From assembly GCF_000812565.1 (NCBI RefSeq), contig NZ_JTAM01000007.1, positions 100,970 through 164,969 on the forward strand: DNA of 64,000 bases, given 5' to 3'. Both the position numbers and the translations under genes were made by a program. Under the pieces are notes generated by a model, which had not been told where the DNA came from, did no database searches, and worked only from the letters and a program-made list of their open reading frames with translations. Below, in pieces: positions 52,108 to 60,612 of this stretch (within the stretch, counting starts at the first letter, position 1; every line of letters begins with the position of its first letter). This DNA is from Flammeovirga sp. OC4 (GTDB lineage: Bacteria; Bacteroidota; Bacteroidia; Cytophagales; Flammeovirgaceae).

Positions 52108-52133
52108 AACATGTTAGGTAGTGTAAACATGTT
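52108..52133. promoter_or_regulatory. Paired AACATGTT palindromes upstream of pafA
   Basis: AACATGTT occurs at 52108-52115 and 52126-52133, 18 bases start to start, 40-65 bases before the pafA start. Each is an 8-bp palindrome; the pair looks like an operator for a dimeric regulator. Confidence 0.35.
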
Positions 52134-52213
52134 ATTAAAATATTAGCCCCAAAAGAGGTCACTATTTGAATAATATAAAAATATCAATTGTGAATTATTT
52201 TTAACCGACTTAT

Positions 52214-53197
52214 TTAATTGATTCTTTGTTCAATTTCAGTTATCAAATCCTTAACATTGACCTCTTTTATGGACTGACTTATATTTAGTAATTTTTGAAG
52301 AAACTTTTGATGTGGTGTACTTTGAGGATTGAAAGGTTTGTGATTTAAACCTTTGAGTACTTTATCTAATTTTTGTCTTGTTGAATGGGTTTTTTCATGA
52401 ATTAAGGCCTGATCAAAATAAGACCAAATATAGTCTTGGGCCAATTTTGATGGGTGAACAAGGTCATCAGTATAAAAACGATAATCTCTCAATTCATCTA
52501 ACATTATTTCATAGGCAGGGAAATAGAAACAGTTTTCATATTTTGAGGTTACTAGATGAGTGAAGTATCTCAAGATGGATTTACTTAGACTATTATCTAC
52601 TAATCCATTTCTGAAATGCCGAATTGGAGAGACTGTAAAAATGACTTTGCAACTTTGAGGAAGTAGAGTTAGAAGCTCATTAAACTTCTCCATCATTTGG
52701 TCTACTTCTAATAATTCTTGCGTAAACTGTTTTGATGGGACTTTATGACAGTTAGCCACTAATTGTTGGTGCTCATTATGCTTAAAAACAAAAGAAGTTC
52801 CCAAAGTAATAATGAGAAAATCCACTTTCTGTAAAATGTTGTGTGTGGATTGTTGAATACTTTTGATTTGATCAATTAAGTCCTTTTGATTTAACCCAGA
52901 GATATCCGAATGAAAATTGAAGTGTTTGAAAATATCTTCGTTTTCAATGATCATCTGTTCATCCACTTTTTTATGATCGGTAAAAGCCTGAAATAAATTA
53001 TCAAAAATACTTACTGGGTTGTAAAGTACTCCGTAAGGATTAATAGTGATATTGAACCTATTTTCTTGAAGTCGTTGGCCAATATTTTGGGCAAAGCAAG
53101 ACCCTATACTTAAAATAGTACTATCAAAATTAATCTTTTCCTCAAAAAATAGAGGGTTAATAGGGGTTCTGAACGTCTCATTATGCAACATTTTCAC
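52214..53197 (-). CDS. GSCFA-domain protein
   Basis: 327-residue protein of the GSCFA family, named for the motif GSCFAQ near the N-terminus (residues 32-37 here, in LSIGSCFAQNIGQRL). The family resembles SGNH/GDSL hydrolases; further conserved pieces are NPYGVLYNPVS, FLIITLGTSFVFKH, FTVSPIRHFRNG and TDDLVHPSKLAQDYIW, where the Asp-x-x-His (DLVH) forms the expected end of the catalytic set. There is no signal peptide, so probably cytoplasmic. Start is either Met1 (53197) or Met3 (53191). Divergent from the transketolase gene. Substrate unknown. Confidence 0.87.
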   Translation of the reverse strand: MKMLHNETFRTPINPLFFEEKINFDSTILSIGSCFAQNIGQRLQENRFNITINPYGVLYNPVSIFDNLFQAFTDHKKVDEQMIIENEDIFKHFNFHSDISGLNQKDLIDQIKSIQQSTHNILQKVDFLIITLGTSFVFKHNEHQQLVANCHKVPSKQFTQELLEVDQMMEKFNELLTLLPQSCKVIFTVSPIRHFRNGLVDNSLSKSILRYFTHLVTSKYENCFYFPAYEIMLDELRDYRFYTDDLVHPSKLAQDYIWSYFDQALIHEKTHSTRQKLDKVLKGLNHKPFNPQSTPHQKFLQKLLNISQSIKEVNVKDLITEIEQRIN

Positions 53198-53223
53198 AAT
53201 ATACGCTTTTGTAGTCGAAATAA

Positions 53224-53254
53224 TTTTGTCCGATTAAAGACAAACCTTAGATTT
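53224..53254 (+). promoter_or_regulatory. Complete promoter for the transketolase C-terminal gene
   Basis: TTTG at 53224-53227 (-33), 19 bases of spacer, then TAGATTTG at 53247-53254 (-7). This is the only full TTTG-N19-TAnnTTTG match in the window, and it lies 48 bases before the start codon. Confidence 0.75.
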
Positions 53255-53301
53255 GTATCCGAATTTATTTGAAAGAATCATAAATCGCTTCAAACATTAA
53301 A

Positions 53302-54255
53302 ATGAAGAAGTATACATACACAGAGAAAAAAGATACGCGCTCAGGATTTGGTGCGGGCTTACATGAGCTAGGTAAAACGAACGAGGATGTAGTAGCATTA
53401 TGTGCTGACTTAACAGGTTCTCTAAAAATGGATGCATTCAAAAATGATTTCCCTGAGAGATTCTTTCAAATGGGTATCGCTGAAGCAAACATGATCAACG
53501 TAGCAGCAGGTATGACAATTGGTGGTAAAATTCCTTTCACGGGTACTTTCGCCAATTTCTCAACAAGCCGTGTTTACGATCAGATCCGTCAATCAATCGC
53601 TTACTCTGGAAAGAACGTTAAAATTGCCGCTTCTCACTCAGGTCTAACTTTAGGAGAAGATGGAGCAACTCACCAAGTTTTAGAAGACATTGGTATGATG
53701 AAAATGTTGCCAAACATGACTGTAATTAACACTTGTGATTACAACCAAACAAAGGCAGCTACAATCGCAGCAGCGAAACATGATGGTCCTGTATACTTAC
53801 GTTTCGGACGTCCGTCAATTCCTGTTTTCATGCCAGAAGGTGAATTCGAAATTGGAAAAGCGGTAATGTTAAACGAAGGGACTGATGTTACTATCGTAGC
53901 AACAGGTCACTTAGTTTGGGAAGCTATTCAAGCAGGTGAGAAATTAGCAGAAGAAGGTATCTCTGCTGAAATTATCAACATTCACACCATTAAGCCATTG
54001 GACGAAGAGGCAATCTTGAAGTCAGTAGGTAAAACAGGTTGTGTAGTGACAGCTGAAGAGCACCAAATTGCAGGTGGTTTAGGCGAAAGCGTATCAGCTT
54101 GCTTAACTAGAAACTTATTAGCTCCACAAGAATTCGTAGCAGTAAATGATACATTTGGTGAATCAGGTACTCCTGCTCAATTAATGGAGAAATATGGATT
54201 AACTGCAAATGACGTTGTTGCGGCAGCTAAAAAAGCAATCGAAAGAAAAGGTTAG
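53302..54255 (+). CDS. Transketolase, C-terminal (pyrimidine-binding) subunit
   Basis: 317-residue protein corresponding to the second half of transketolase, as in split enzymes where the two halves are separate genes. It holds the PYR domain and the C-terminal domain. The key glutamate is in QMGIAEANMINVA (Glu61), and SHSGLTLGEDGATHQ is typical of this half. HLVWEAIQAGEKLAEEGI begins the last domain. The N-terminal (thiamine-binding PP) half is not next to it and not in this window. It has the best promoter in the window (53224-53254), suggesting high expression, as expected for pentose phosphate metabolism. A role with a different partner (DXS-like) is less likely. Confidence 0.9.
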   Translation: MKKYTYTEKKDTRSGFGAGLHELGKTNEDVVALCADLTGSLKMDAFKNDFPERFFQMGIAEANMINVAAGMTIGGKIPFTGTFANFSTSRVYDQIRQSIAYSGKNVKIAASHSGLTLGEDGATHQVLEDIGMMKMLPNMTVINTCDYNQTKAATIAAAKHDGPVYLRFGRPSIPVFMPEGEFEIGKAVMLNEGTDVTIVATGHLVWEAIQAGEKLAEEGISAEIINIHTIKPLDEEAILKSVGKTGCVVTAEEHQIAGGLGESVSACLTRNLLAPQEFVAVNDTFGESGTPAQLMEKYGLTANDVVAAAKKAIERKG

Positions 54256-54311
54256 TCTTTGACAATAATACTTAAGGATTAAAGCCATAAAACGCTTTAG
54301 TTCTTCTATAT

Positions 54312-54341
54312 AAGCCCAATATTAGTACTAATATTGGGCTT
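54312..54341 (+). terminator. Terminator after the transketolase gene
   Basis: A perfect 30-base palindrome (15 bp each arm, centre GTAC) followed by a T-rich tract. Confidence 0.9.
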
Positions 54342-54538
54342 TTGTTTTGGGGTAATGTTATTTTATTTATTTTTAAGTGCTCAATCAATATCATAAATGA
54401 TTGTGTACAATGTGATCGGAAATAGTAATAATGTGCTGATTTTGAATTAGTAATTTGATCTATTTTCATCTTTTTTTATCTGTTAATTTTTTGATGCTAA
54501 CATTCAATTTTTGGTGTGGTGTCTTTAGGCTATTCTAA

Positions 54539-56554
54539 ATGAAAACTTTCTTTACTGTATCTTTTGTACTTATTTCAACTTTATGTTTTTCATACCCAAA
54601 AACAGTGGATAAAATCCCTCAGTTTGACAGCTTATTGACTGTGTTTGAAAGTAAGGAAACTTCTGATTCTGTCAGAATCGGAACGGCTTTGCAATTAGCT
54701 TGGTTGTACCGAAACGTATCACCTGATAATGCTTATTTATATGCCAAAATTGCGGAAGATTTAAGTAAACAAAATCAGTTTGAAAAATATGAAATCCGTG
54801 CAATAAGTTATGGAGGTATTGCATTGAGAAATAGAGGGGAGTACCAGAATGCAATGAACTTGTTTATGCAAGCATTAGAAAAGTCGACGACCATTCAATC
54901 TTTGGAAGATGAAGGGTATGCCCATATCAACATTGCAAGTGTCAACATCTATCAGCATAATTATAATGAAGCTATTATTCATCTTGAACTGGCAGAGGTA
55001 ATCAGTAAACAATTAAAAGATAAACGAATGCTTGGTTATGTATTGACGAACTATGGCAGGGTTTATTTTGCGACTGAGCTCTTCAAAAAAGCTGTAGATA
55101 GTTTTAATGAGGCATTAGATTTAAGAAAAAAAGAAAATGACTTGTATGGTCAGATCGTGACTTACTCCGATATGGGGACAGTCTATGCTGAAACAGGTCA
55201 ATATGAAGAGGCATTAAGATACCTAAAACTTTCATTAGACTTAAATCAAAAAAACAATGAAGATGCCGATACAATGGTCGGTACCTTAATTGATATGGCT
55301 AGAATCTACAGAAATCAAGCAAATTATGATAAAGCGAAAGAACTAGCAGAGAAAGCAGCGAATATTTCTGTCAATATTAGAGCTAAGCACATGGCATTAA
55401 ATGCCTTTTTAGAGTTAAAGACAATAGAAAGAGCAAAGGGAAGATACAAGAAAGCATTAGAATATGACGACCTGATTGAAAACTATAAAGACTCTATTTT
55501 CAATGAGGAAATACGATTAAAATTGGCTGAAATAAACGTAAGGTATTTAGTTGCTCAAAGAGAAAAGGAAAATGAAATACTGAAAAAAGATCAAGAGATT
55601 AATCAAATAATAATTGAACGACATACCATCATTATGTTTGGTTCTTTTATTTTGATCATCATTTTGAGTTTCTTTATCTACTACCTATACAAAGAAAATA
55701 AAAATAAGAAGGTGATTAACCATACATTGCATATCCAAAAATCAGAATTGGAATTGCAATCTAAAGAGATTCACCGTATCAATAACTTACTTCAAGCAAA
55801 GTCTCAAGATATAATGGATAGCATCAATTATGCAAAAGGCATTCAGAAGGCTATTCTACCAAGCTGGGCACATGTCAAAACATTTTTGCCTAACTCTTTT
55901 GTTTATTTTGAACCAAGGGATATTGTTTCAGGTGATTTCTACTGGTTTAAAAATATAGATAACTCAAAAGGAATCTTGATTGCAGCCGATTGTACAGGTC
56001 ATGGTGTACCAGGTGGCTTTATGAGTATGGTAGGAGAGACAGCCTTGGAATATATTGTTGACTCTCAAAAAATCTATTACCCTTCTAAGATTCTAGAGGA
56101 ATTACATGCTCGTTTGTCAAGTATATTAAGACAGAAAAAATCTGGAAATATGGACGGAATGGATGTATCTGTTTGTTTGATCGATAATGAGAATAATACT
56201 GTCCAATATGCAGGGGCAGGGATGTCTATGACCATTGTAGACAACAATAAGCATCAGATCATCAAAGGTACGTCAAGAGGTGTAGGTGGTGTTTCAACTT
56301 TCTCAACATGCGAGACACATACCTTCGAGTATACATCGCAGAAGATGTTCTTTATTTATTCTGATGGCTATGCGGATCAGTTTGGAGGTCCAAAAGGTAA
56401 AAAATTGAAAAGCCCTAATTTCAGAAAGATTCTTGAAGCTTGTTCTTCTCTTCCAATTAAAGACCAAAAACAGTTTATGAAAACACAATTTGAAAGCTGG
56501 AAGCAAGATGAAGAACAAGTGGATGATGTGATGATCATAGGGTTTACAAAATAA
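54539..56554 (+). CDS. TPR-containing membrane SpoIIE-type protein phosphatase
   Basis: 671-residue sensor-type phosphatase. A signal peptide or anchor (residues 1-19) leads into a periplasmic array of TPR-like helices (about 45-320, for example RIYRNQANYDKAKELAEKA). One membrane segment lies at 363-383, a coiled-coil linker at about 395-425, then DSINYAKGIQKAILP (427-441) and the SpoIIE/PPM catalytic domain with SGDFYW at 464-469 and DCTGHGVPGGF at 484-494. EEQVDDVMIIGF closes it. All metal-binding acidic residues are present. The layout (external TPRs, membrane, phosphatase) suggests that an envelope signal controls dephosphorylation of an anti-anti-sigma-like partner. Single gene with a terminator at 56582-56619. 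Confidence 0.92.
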   Translation: MKTFFTVSFVLISTLCFSYPKTVDKIPQFDSLLTVFESKETSDSVRIGTALQLAWLYRNVSPDNAYLYAKIAEDLSKQNQFEKYEIRAISYGGIALRNRGEYQNAMNLFMQALEKSTTIQSLEDEGYAHINIASVNIYQHNYNEAIIHLELAEVISKQLKDKRMLGYVLTNYGRVYFATELFKKAVDSFNEALDLRKKENDLYGQIVTYSDMGTVYAETGQYEEALRYLKLSLDLNQKNNEDADTMVGTLIDMARIYRNQANYDKAKELAEKAANISVNIRAKHMALNAFLELKTIERAKGRYKKALEYDDLIENYKDSIFNEEIRLKLAEINVRYLVAQREKENEILKKDQEINQIIIERHTIIMFGSFILIIILSFFIYYLYKENKNKKVINHTLHIQKSELELQSKEIHRINNLLQAKSQDIMDSINYAKGIQKAILPSWAHVKTFLPNSFVYFEPRDIVSGDFYWFKNIDNSKGILIAADCTGHGVPGGFMSMVGETALEYIVDSQKIYYPSKILEELHARLSSILRQKKSGNMDGMDVSVCLIDNENNTVQYAGAGMSMTIVDNNKHQIIKGTSRGVGGVSTFSTCETHTFEYTSQKMFFIYSDGYADQFGGPKGKKLKSPNFRKILEACSSLPIKDQKQFMKTQFESWKQDEEQVDDVMIIGFTK

Positions 56555-56581
56555 AACATCGTCTAATGTCAATAGATGAAA

Positions 56582-56619
56582 AAGGTTCATAGGGTACAAA
56601 AAGCTACTTTATGAACCTT
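56582..56619 (+). terminator. Terminator after the TPR-SpoIIE gene
   Basis: A 10-bp stem (AAGGTTCATA at 56582-56591 with 56610-56619), 18-base loop. Confidence 0.7.
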
Positions 56620-56743
56620 ATTTGTAAATGCTAGAAAATAGATGTCAATAAAATCGAATATAGTAATTTTCTAAGAACAAAGGGTAGGGTATTACGTCTA
56701 TTAATTGTGTAATATATATACAATAACAATGTGAAAACAGCTT

Positions 56744-56777
56744 TTTGTATTGTGATATTACATAACCGTCAATTTTG
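56744..56777 (+). promoter_or_regulatory. Candidate promoter for the 109-residue gene
   Basis: TTTG at 56744-56747 and CAATTTTG at 56770-56777, 22 bases apart; the -7 has one mismatch to TAnnTTTG. The start codon follows 40 bases later. Confidence 0.35.
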
Positions 56778-56816
56778 TATTCCGCAAAAAAATAAAAAGC
56801 TTAAAACTCTACTACT

Positions 56817-57146
56817 ATGAATATACTTATCACTAAAACTGTATCAGCGAAATTTAATGATTCTTGTACTATTAATTTCGAGTTCTTTCTTCAAAGAAAT
56901 GGTAATACATGGATGGAACCGCTTTACAAATCAGAAAACTATACTTGCGTTGATCAACAAGCATTGGTAGAACTTACGGAGAGTGCGAAGTTGTATGCTC
57001 AATACCTTGGTAAAATCAACGAAGAAATTACCGAAATGTCAGATTCAGAGTTTTATATATTGTTTGAGAAAATGCCGGAAATTCATTCAAAAAAGGATTT
57101 TAACTATACATTGAAAACAATAAGAGAAAAACATAGAGCAGCATAA
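56817..57146 (+). CDS. Unknown small protein (109 residues)
   Basis: I do not recognise this protein. It has no signal peptide or membrane segment, so it is probably cytoplasmic. The N-terminal half is strand-rich (ILITKTVSAKFN, TINFEFFLQRNGNTW), the C-terminal half helical (ALVELTESAKLYAQYLGKI and a basic end KTIREKHRAA). It has its own candidate promoter and a terminator, so it is likely a real gene. Codon usage and composition look like the neighbours. No functional clue from context. Confidence 0.6.
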   Translation: MNILITKTVSAKFNDSCTINFEFFLQRNGNTWMEPLYKSENYTCVDQQALVELTESAKLYAQYLGKINEEITEMSDSEFYILFEKMPEIHSKKDFNYTLKTIREKHRAA

Positions 57147-57175
57147 AATCATTTAGAAATCAAATCATCATCAAC

Positions 57176-57201
57176 AGGCGACCAATAAAAAAAGGTCGCC
57201 T
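57176..57201. terminator. Bidirectional terminator between two small genes
   Basis: An 8-bp stem (AGGCGACC at 57176-57183 with 57194-57201), loop of 10 mostly A, between convergent genes, with T-rich flanks on both strands. Confidence 0.8.
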
Positions 57202-57256
57202 TGATTTTTTATAATCAGACAACCTTTTTTTTGAAAACAAGCAAGTCACAATTTAT

Positions 57257-57649
57257 TTATTGATATAGTTTTGAGGGATTAATGTCTACTCTCTGTTCTA
57301 GAAAACGATAGCGTACATTCATTAATGCACTTTTCATTTTTCTAAGGAAATCTGTCCAAGCTTCTTCTACCTCCTCAAGATACTTTTGAGTATCCTTATC
57401 TGCTTCGTGCTTGAAGGAATATCCTGCTTCAACTAAAAGTTGATCTGCACTGAATTTTGTATTAAAATTCTGCTGAATAAATTTATCTTTATCCTTGAAT
57501 AGCTGGCTTAAGGCCAATAGTGCGAATTTGTTTGTTGGAAAACTCATGTAGTTGACCAATTCACTTAATGTTAACGGCATTTTTGTTGTTTCAGGAACTG
57601 CCATAACTTTACCAAGTTGGATTTCCTTCTTTAGAATTAAATGCTTCAT
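57257..57649 (-). CDS. Unknown small cytoplasmic protein (130 residues)
   Basis: No family recognised. The protein has no signal peptide or membrane segment and is predicted to be mostly helical: MPLTLSELVNYMSF, KFALLALSQLFKDKDKF, and a long charged helix KDTQKYLEEVEEAWTDFLRKMKSAL. The initial MKHLILKKEIQLGK looks like a short strand region. It shares the upstream region with the MOSC gene, where a 10-base repeat TGAAATACGT occurs twice (57667-57676, 57714-57723). It ends in a bidirectional terminator. Function unknown. Confidence 0.6.
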   Translation of the reverse strand: MKHLILKKEIQLGKVMAVPETTKMPLTLSELVNYMSFPTNKFALLALSQLFKDKDKFIQQNFNTKFSADQLLVEAGYSFKHEADKDTQKYLEEVEEAWTDFLRKMKSALMNVRYRFLEQRVDINPSKLYQ

Positions 57650-57666
57650 GGCTTTAGGTTTAAAAG

Positions 57667-57723
57667 TGAAATACGTTTTTGTATTAAACGTTATTGAATA
57701 GAAATAGGATTCATGAAATACGT
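57667..57723. promoter_or_regulatory. Direct repeat in the divergent region of the small gene and the MOSC gene
   Basis: TGAAATACGT occurs at 57667-57676 and 57714-57723, start to start 47 bases; further ACGTT sequences lie nearby. Possible binding sites of a shared regulator. Confidence 0.3.
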
Positions 57724-57784
57724 ATTATTTTACGTTTTTTAATGAAAAAGCCCTTATTTGGGCAAAAAAATAGAAAAATGCCTT

Positions 57785-58561
57785 ATGGAATTAAAGAAAA
57801 TAAATGTATTTCCAATTAAATCATTGGACTCAATAGTATTGGATGAGGTTGAAATCTCTGAAGGAGCAACGTTAAAATGGGATAGAAGATGGGGGATTCA
57901 CCGCAAAAGTGATGGTAGAACCGTCAACGGAAAAAAATACCCTACAATCCATAAACTAAGAACAAAATACGACTTGGAAGATCTCAGAGTAGAGATGTCA
58001 AGTGCTAAAGTTGGAATCGGTTCATTTGTGCTTGAAGGAGATTATACACAAATGAATCAGTATTTGTCCGACTATTTTGAAGAGGAAGTTTATGTATTAG
58101 AAAATGCCAAGACGGGTTTTCCAGACCATAGTGGAGGAAATGTAGGAGCATCGTTGGTTTCGATACAGACTTTGGAGAAAGTGGGTGAGTGGTTTGATTT
58201 ACCTGTTGATGAGGTGGAGCGAAGAATGAGAATGAACTTTATTATAGATAACGAAACTGCTTTTGGAGAAGATAACTTGATGGGACCTTCTAAAAGTGAA
58301 CCGAGGTCGTTCTTCATCAATGGTACTGAATTGAGAGGGTATAAGCCTTGTGAGCGTTGTCCTGTACCTACAAGAGACTCTATTACAGGTGAAGCCATGA
58401 AAGGTTTTCAAAAAGCATTTTTAAATAAACGAAAGGAGTTACAGCCAAGCATTTTAGATAACGAGCTCTATGCTCACGCTTACATGTGTGGTATTGTCTT
58501 GAATATTCCAGAGCAATCTGTTGGGAAGTTGGTGAAAAGTGGAATGCCGATCACTTTTTAA
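57785..58561 (+). CDS. MOSC-domain protein (MOSC N-terminal barrel plus MOSC)
   Basis: Member of the MOSC family, which includes molybdenum cofactor sulfurase C-termini and mARC-type molybdenum enzymes. I use ATG 57785, giving 258 residues beginning MELKKINVFPIKSL, the normal family start; the open frame extends to a TTG at 57758 but adds nothing conserved. The N-terminal barrel domain covers about 1-95; the MOSC domain follows with the conserved Cys in GYKPCERCPVPTRD (around residues 192-205), the expected cofactor ligand or sulfur carrier. Its electron-transfer partner (a reductase or ferredoxin) is not in the window. Terminator at 58572-58601. Confidence 0.87.
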   Translation: MELKKINVFPIKSLDSIVLDEVEISEGATLKWDRRWGIHRKSDGRTVNGKKYPTIHKLRTKYDLEDLRVEMSSAKVGIGSFVLEGDYTQMNQYLSDYFEEEVYVLENAKTGFPDHSGGNVGASLVSIQTLEKVGEWFDLPVDEVERRMRMNFIIDNETAFGEDNLMGPSKSEPRSFFINGTELRGYKPCERCPVPTRDSITGEAMKGFQKAFLNKRKELQPSILDNELYAHAYMCGIVLNIPEQSVGKLVKSGMPITF

Positions 58562-58571
58562 ATTGAAAATT

Positions 58572-58601
58572 TCACCTTTATTCACAAAAAAATAAAGGTG
58601 A
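58572..58601 (+). terminator. Terminator after the MOSC gene
   Basis: An 11-bp stem (58572-58582 with 58591-58601), 8-base loop. Confidence 0.75.
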
Positions 58602-58849
58602 TAAAGGGCCTTTTGGACACTATTGTAAATAGTTGAATACTAAACATATCCTTTTTGATCTTGATTGTAAATTGCTGATAACAAAGTTTTAAAGTGTCAT
58701 TTCAACGAAAGGGAGTTGTCAAAAGTCCTATTTTGTTTTCCAATAATAATGTAAATTGTATCAATTACTTCACCGTGGTACTTTATTTGTTCCCTATGGT
58801 AAAGTAATAACTATTACATATAAAAATTCACTTATAAAATAAGATTAAT

Positions 58850-59860
58850 ATGAAAGTTGCTGTCTTTGGTACAAAATCATACGATAAAGAGTTTTTTAAA
58901 CTTGAAGGAGTAAATACTACACACGAATTAGTTTTCTTTGAATCCCGCTTAAGAGTGAAGACTGCCCCACTAGCAAGAGGATTTGATGCTGTATGTGTAT
59001 TTGTGAATGATGTAGTAGATACAGAAACAGTTAAAATGTTAGGTGAATTTGGTATCAAAGTAATTGCATTACGTTGTGCTGGTTTTAATAACGTTGACTT
59101 GATTGAGGCAGAGAAGCAAGGTATTGAAGTATTAAGAGTACCAGCTTATTCTCCTTATGCAGTTGCAGAGCATACATTAGCATTAATTCTTACATTAAAT
59201 AGAAAAACACACAAAGCCTACAACCGTGTTCGTGAAGGTAATTTCTCTTTAGACAGATTAACGGGATTTGATATTTACGGTAAAACTGTTGGTGTGATTG
59301 GTACTGGTAAAATCGGTCAGATTTTCGCTAGAATCATGAAAGGTATGGGTTGTAAAGTAGTGGGCTTTGATTTATACCCTAACAAAGAATTTGAAAAGGA
59401 AGGTATTTTAGAATATGTGACATTAAATGAGTTGTTAGAAAATTCTGATATTATCTCATTGCACTGTCCATTGACGCCTCAAACACATCATATCATCAAT
59501 GATCATTCTATTTGGAGAATGAAAAAAGGAGCGATGTTGATCAACACTTCAAGAGGTCGTTTAATTGATACAGAATCAGCTATTCGTGCGTTATCAAAAG
59601 GTCACTTAGGATACCTTGGTATTGACGTGTATGAGCAAGAAGAAAAATTATTCTTCAGAGACTTATCAGAAACATTGATCAGAGATGAAAAAATGTTGAA
59701 TTTGATGTCATTCCCTAACGTATTAGTAACAGGTCACCAAGCCTTTTTCACGGATACAGCCTTGACTCAAATTGCAAGAGTGACGCTTGGTAACTTAACT
59801 GCCTTTGAAAAAGGTGAAGAGTTAGTCAATAGAGTTGGTTCTGAAGCAATAAAAGGTTAA
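58850..59860 (+). CDS. ldhA: D-lactate dehydrogenase (D-2-hydroxyacid dehydrogenase family)
   Basis: NADH-dependent reductase of pyruvate to D-lactate, the fermentative type. The 336-residue protein has the catalytic arginine in ALRCAGFNNVDL (about residue 78), the nucleotide site GVIGTGKIGQIFARI, DIISLHCPLTPQTHH, INTSRGRLIDTESAI, and the catalytic histidine in VLVTGHQAFFT (about residue 296). The N-terminus MKVAVFGTKSYDKEFF resembles LdhA. Preceded by a 288-base region with the MOSC terminator but no exact TAnnTTTG. A related 2-hydroxyacid dehydrogenase with another substrate cannot be excluded. Confidence 0.92.
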   Translation: MKVAVFGTKSYDKEFFKLEGVNTTHELVFFESRLRVKTAPLARGFDAVCVFVNDVVDTETVKMLGEFGIKVIALRCAGFNNVDLIEAEKQGIEVLRVPAYSPYAVAEHTLALILTLNRKTHKAYNRVREGNFSLDRLTGFDIYGKTVGVIGTGKIGQIFARIMKGMGCKVVGFDLYPNKEFEKEGILEYVTLNELLENSDIISLHCPLTPQTHHIINDHSIWRMKKGAMLINTSRGRLIDTESAIRALSKGHLGYLGIDVYEQEEKLFFRDLSETLIRDEKMLNLMSFPNVLVTGHQAFFTDTALTQIARVTLGNLTAFEKGEELVNRVGSEAIKG

Positions 59861-59883
59861 ATTGTTATAGGATAAAATTATAT

Positions 59884-59912
59884 AAGGTATCAGTAGTTAA
59901 TATTGATACCTT
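59884..59912 (+). terminator. Terminator after ldhA
   Basis: A 9-bp stem (AAGGTATCA at 59884-59892 with 59904-59912) followed by a T-run. Confidence 0.85.
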
Positions 59913-60105
59913 TTTTTATAAACAAGAAGTTGGGGCATCTTATAAATGTACAATTTCTGTTGAAGTACTAAGCCAAAAATAATATGAATTAGTGTTATAT
60001 ACTTTTGTCATAGTACTTAACATAAAATAAAACTTAATCACAAAACTAATTATTACTGAAAGACGTAATATTATTTGTTAGGAAACTATAATATTTTTAA
60101 AAACC

Positions 60106-60468
60106 ATGAAAAGAAGACAAGCAACAACACTAGTTACTGCTATTGCTGCCGGCGCTGCGATAACTACAGGAATCGTTATCAAAACTAGACAATACATGCA
60201 AAAGAAAAGATTAGATGAAGGTGATTACTTATATCCATATCTGTCTTTTATCAAGAAAAAAATTGAAGCAGGAAAAGATTCAATCATCATCACTCCTGAA
60301 GATTCTCCTTTTAAGTTTATAACTTTATCTGTAAAAAAAGCGGGTAAGAAGAAATTAATCTTAGCAGATTATGAAGGAACAGCTTTAGGACGTGGACGTA
60401 AAGATCTTTTAAAATATAAAAATGGTAAGCTTACTTTCATTAAGCCAATCATTGAATATGCGATGTAG
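60106..60468 (+). CDS. Unknown small membrane-anchored protein (120 residues)
   Basis: No family recognised. Residues about 6-25 (ATTLVTAIAAGAAITTGIVI) form one membrane segment with a short basic N-terminus, so the rest should face either the cytoplasm or periplasm depending on orientation. The remaining part is basic and strand-rich (DSIIITPEDSPFKFITLSVKKAGKKKLILADYEG), then GRGRKDLLKYKNGKLTFIKP. It has its own terminator (60483-60528). A small accessory membrane protein of unknown role. Confidence 0.6.
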   Translation: MKRRQATTLVTAIAAGAAITTGIVIKTRQYMQKKRLDEGDYLYPYLSFIKKKIEAGKDSIIITPEDSPFKFITLSVKKAGKKKLILADYEGTALGRGRKDLLKYKNGKLTFIKPIIEYAM

Positions 60469-60482
60469 TAATTCACTAACAT

Positions 60483-60528
60483 CAACAAGGAAGTCATTCT
60501 CAAATTACTGGGAATGACTTTTTTGTTG
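60483..60528 (+). terminator. Terminator after the 120-residue gene
   Basis: AAGTCATTC (60491-60499) pairs with GAATGACTT (60512-60520), extended by CAACAA/TTGTTG outside (60483-60488 with 60523-60528). T-run at the end of the stem. Confidence 0.85.
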
Positions 60529-60612
60529 TCTAAAGCTTGATTTTGACGATGTTTGTTTAAACAAAATTCACCAAAAGTCAGTTACTAATCTGTACATTTA
60601 AAATTCTGACTT

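Noticed and set aside
57758..57784. TTG start for the MOSC gene
   Set aside because: Adds nine residues without family match; ATG 57785 gives the standard start. The nearby GCCC/GGGC hairpin may be incidental.
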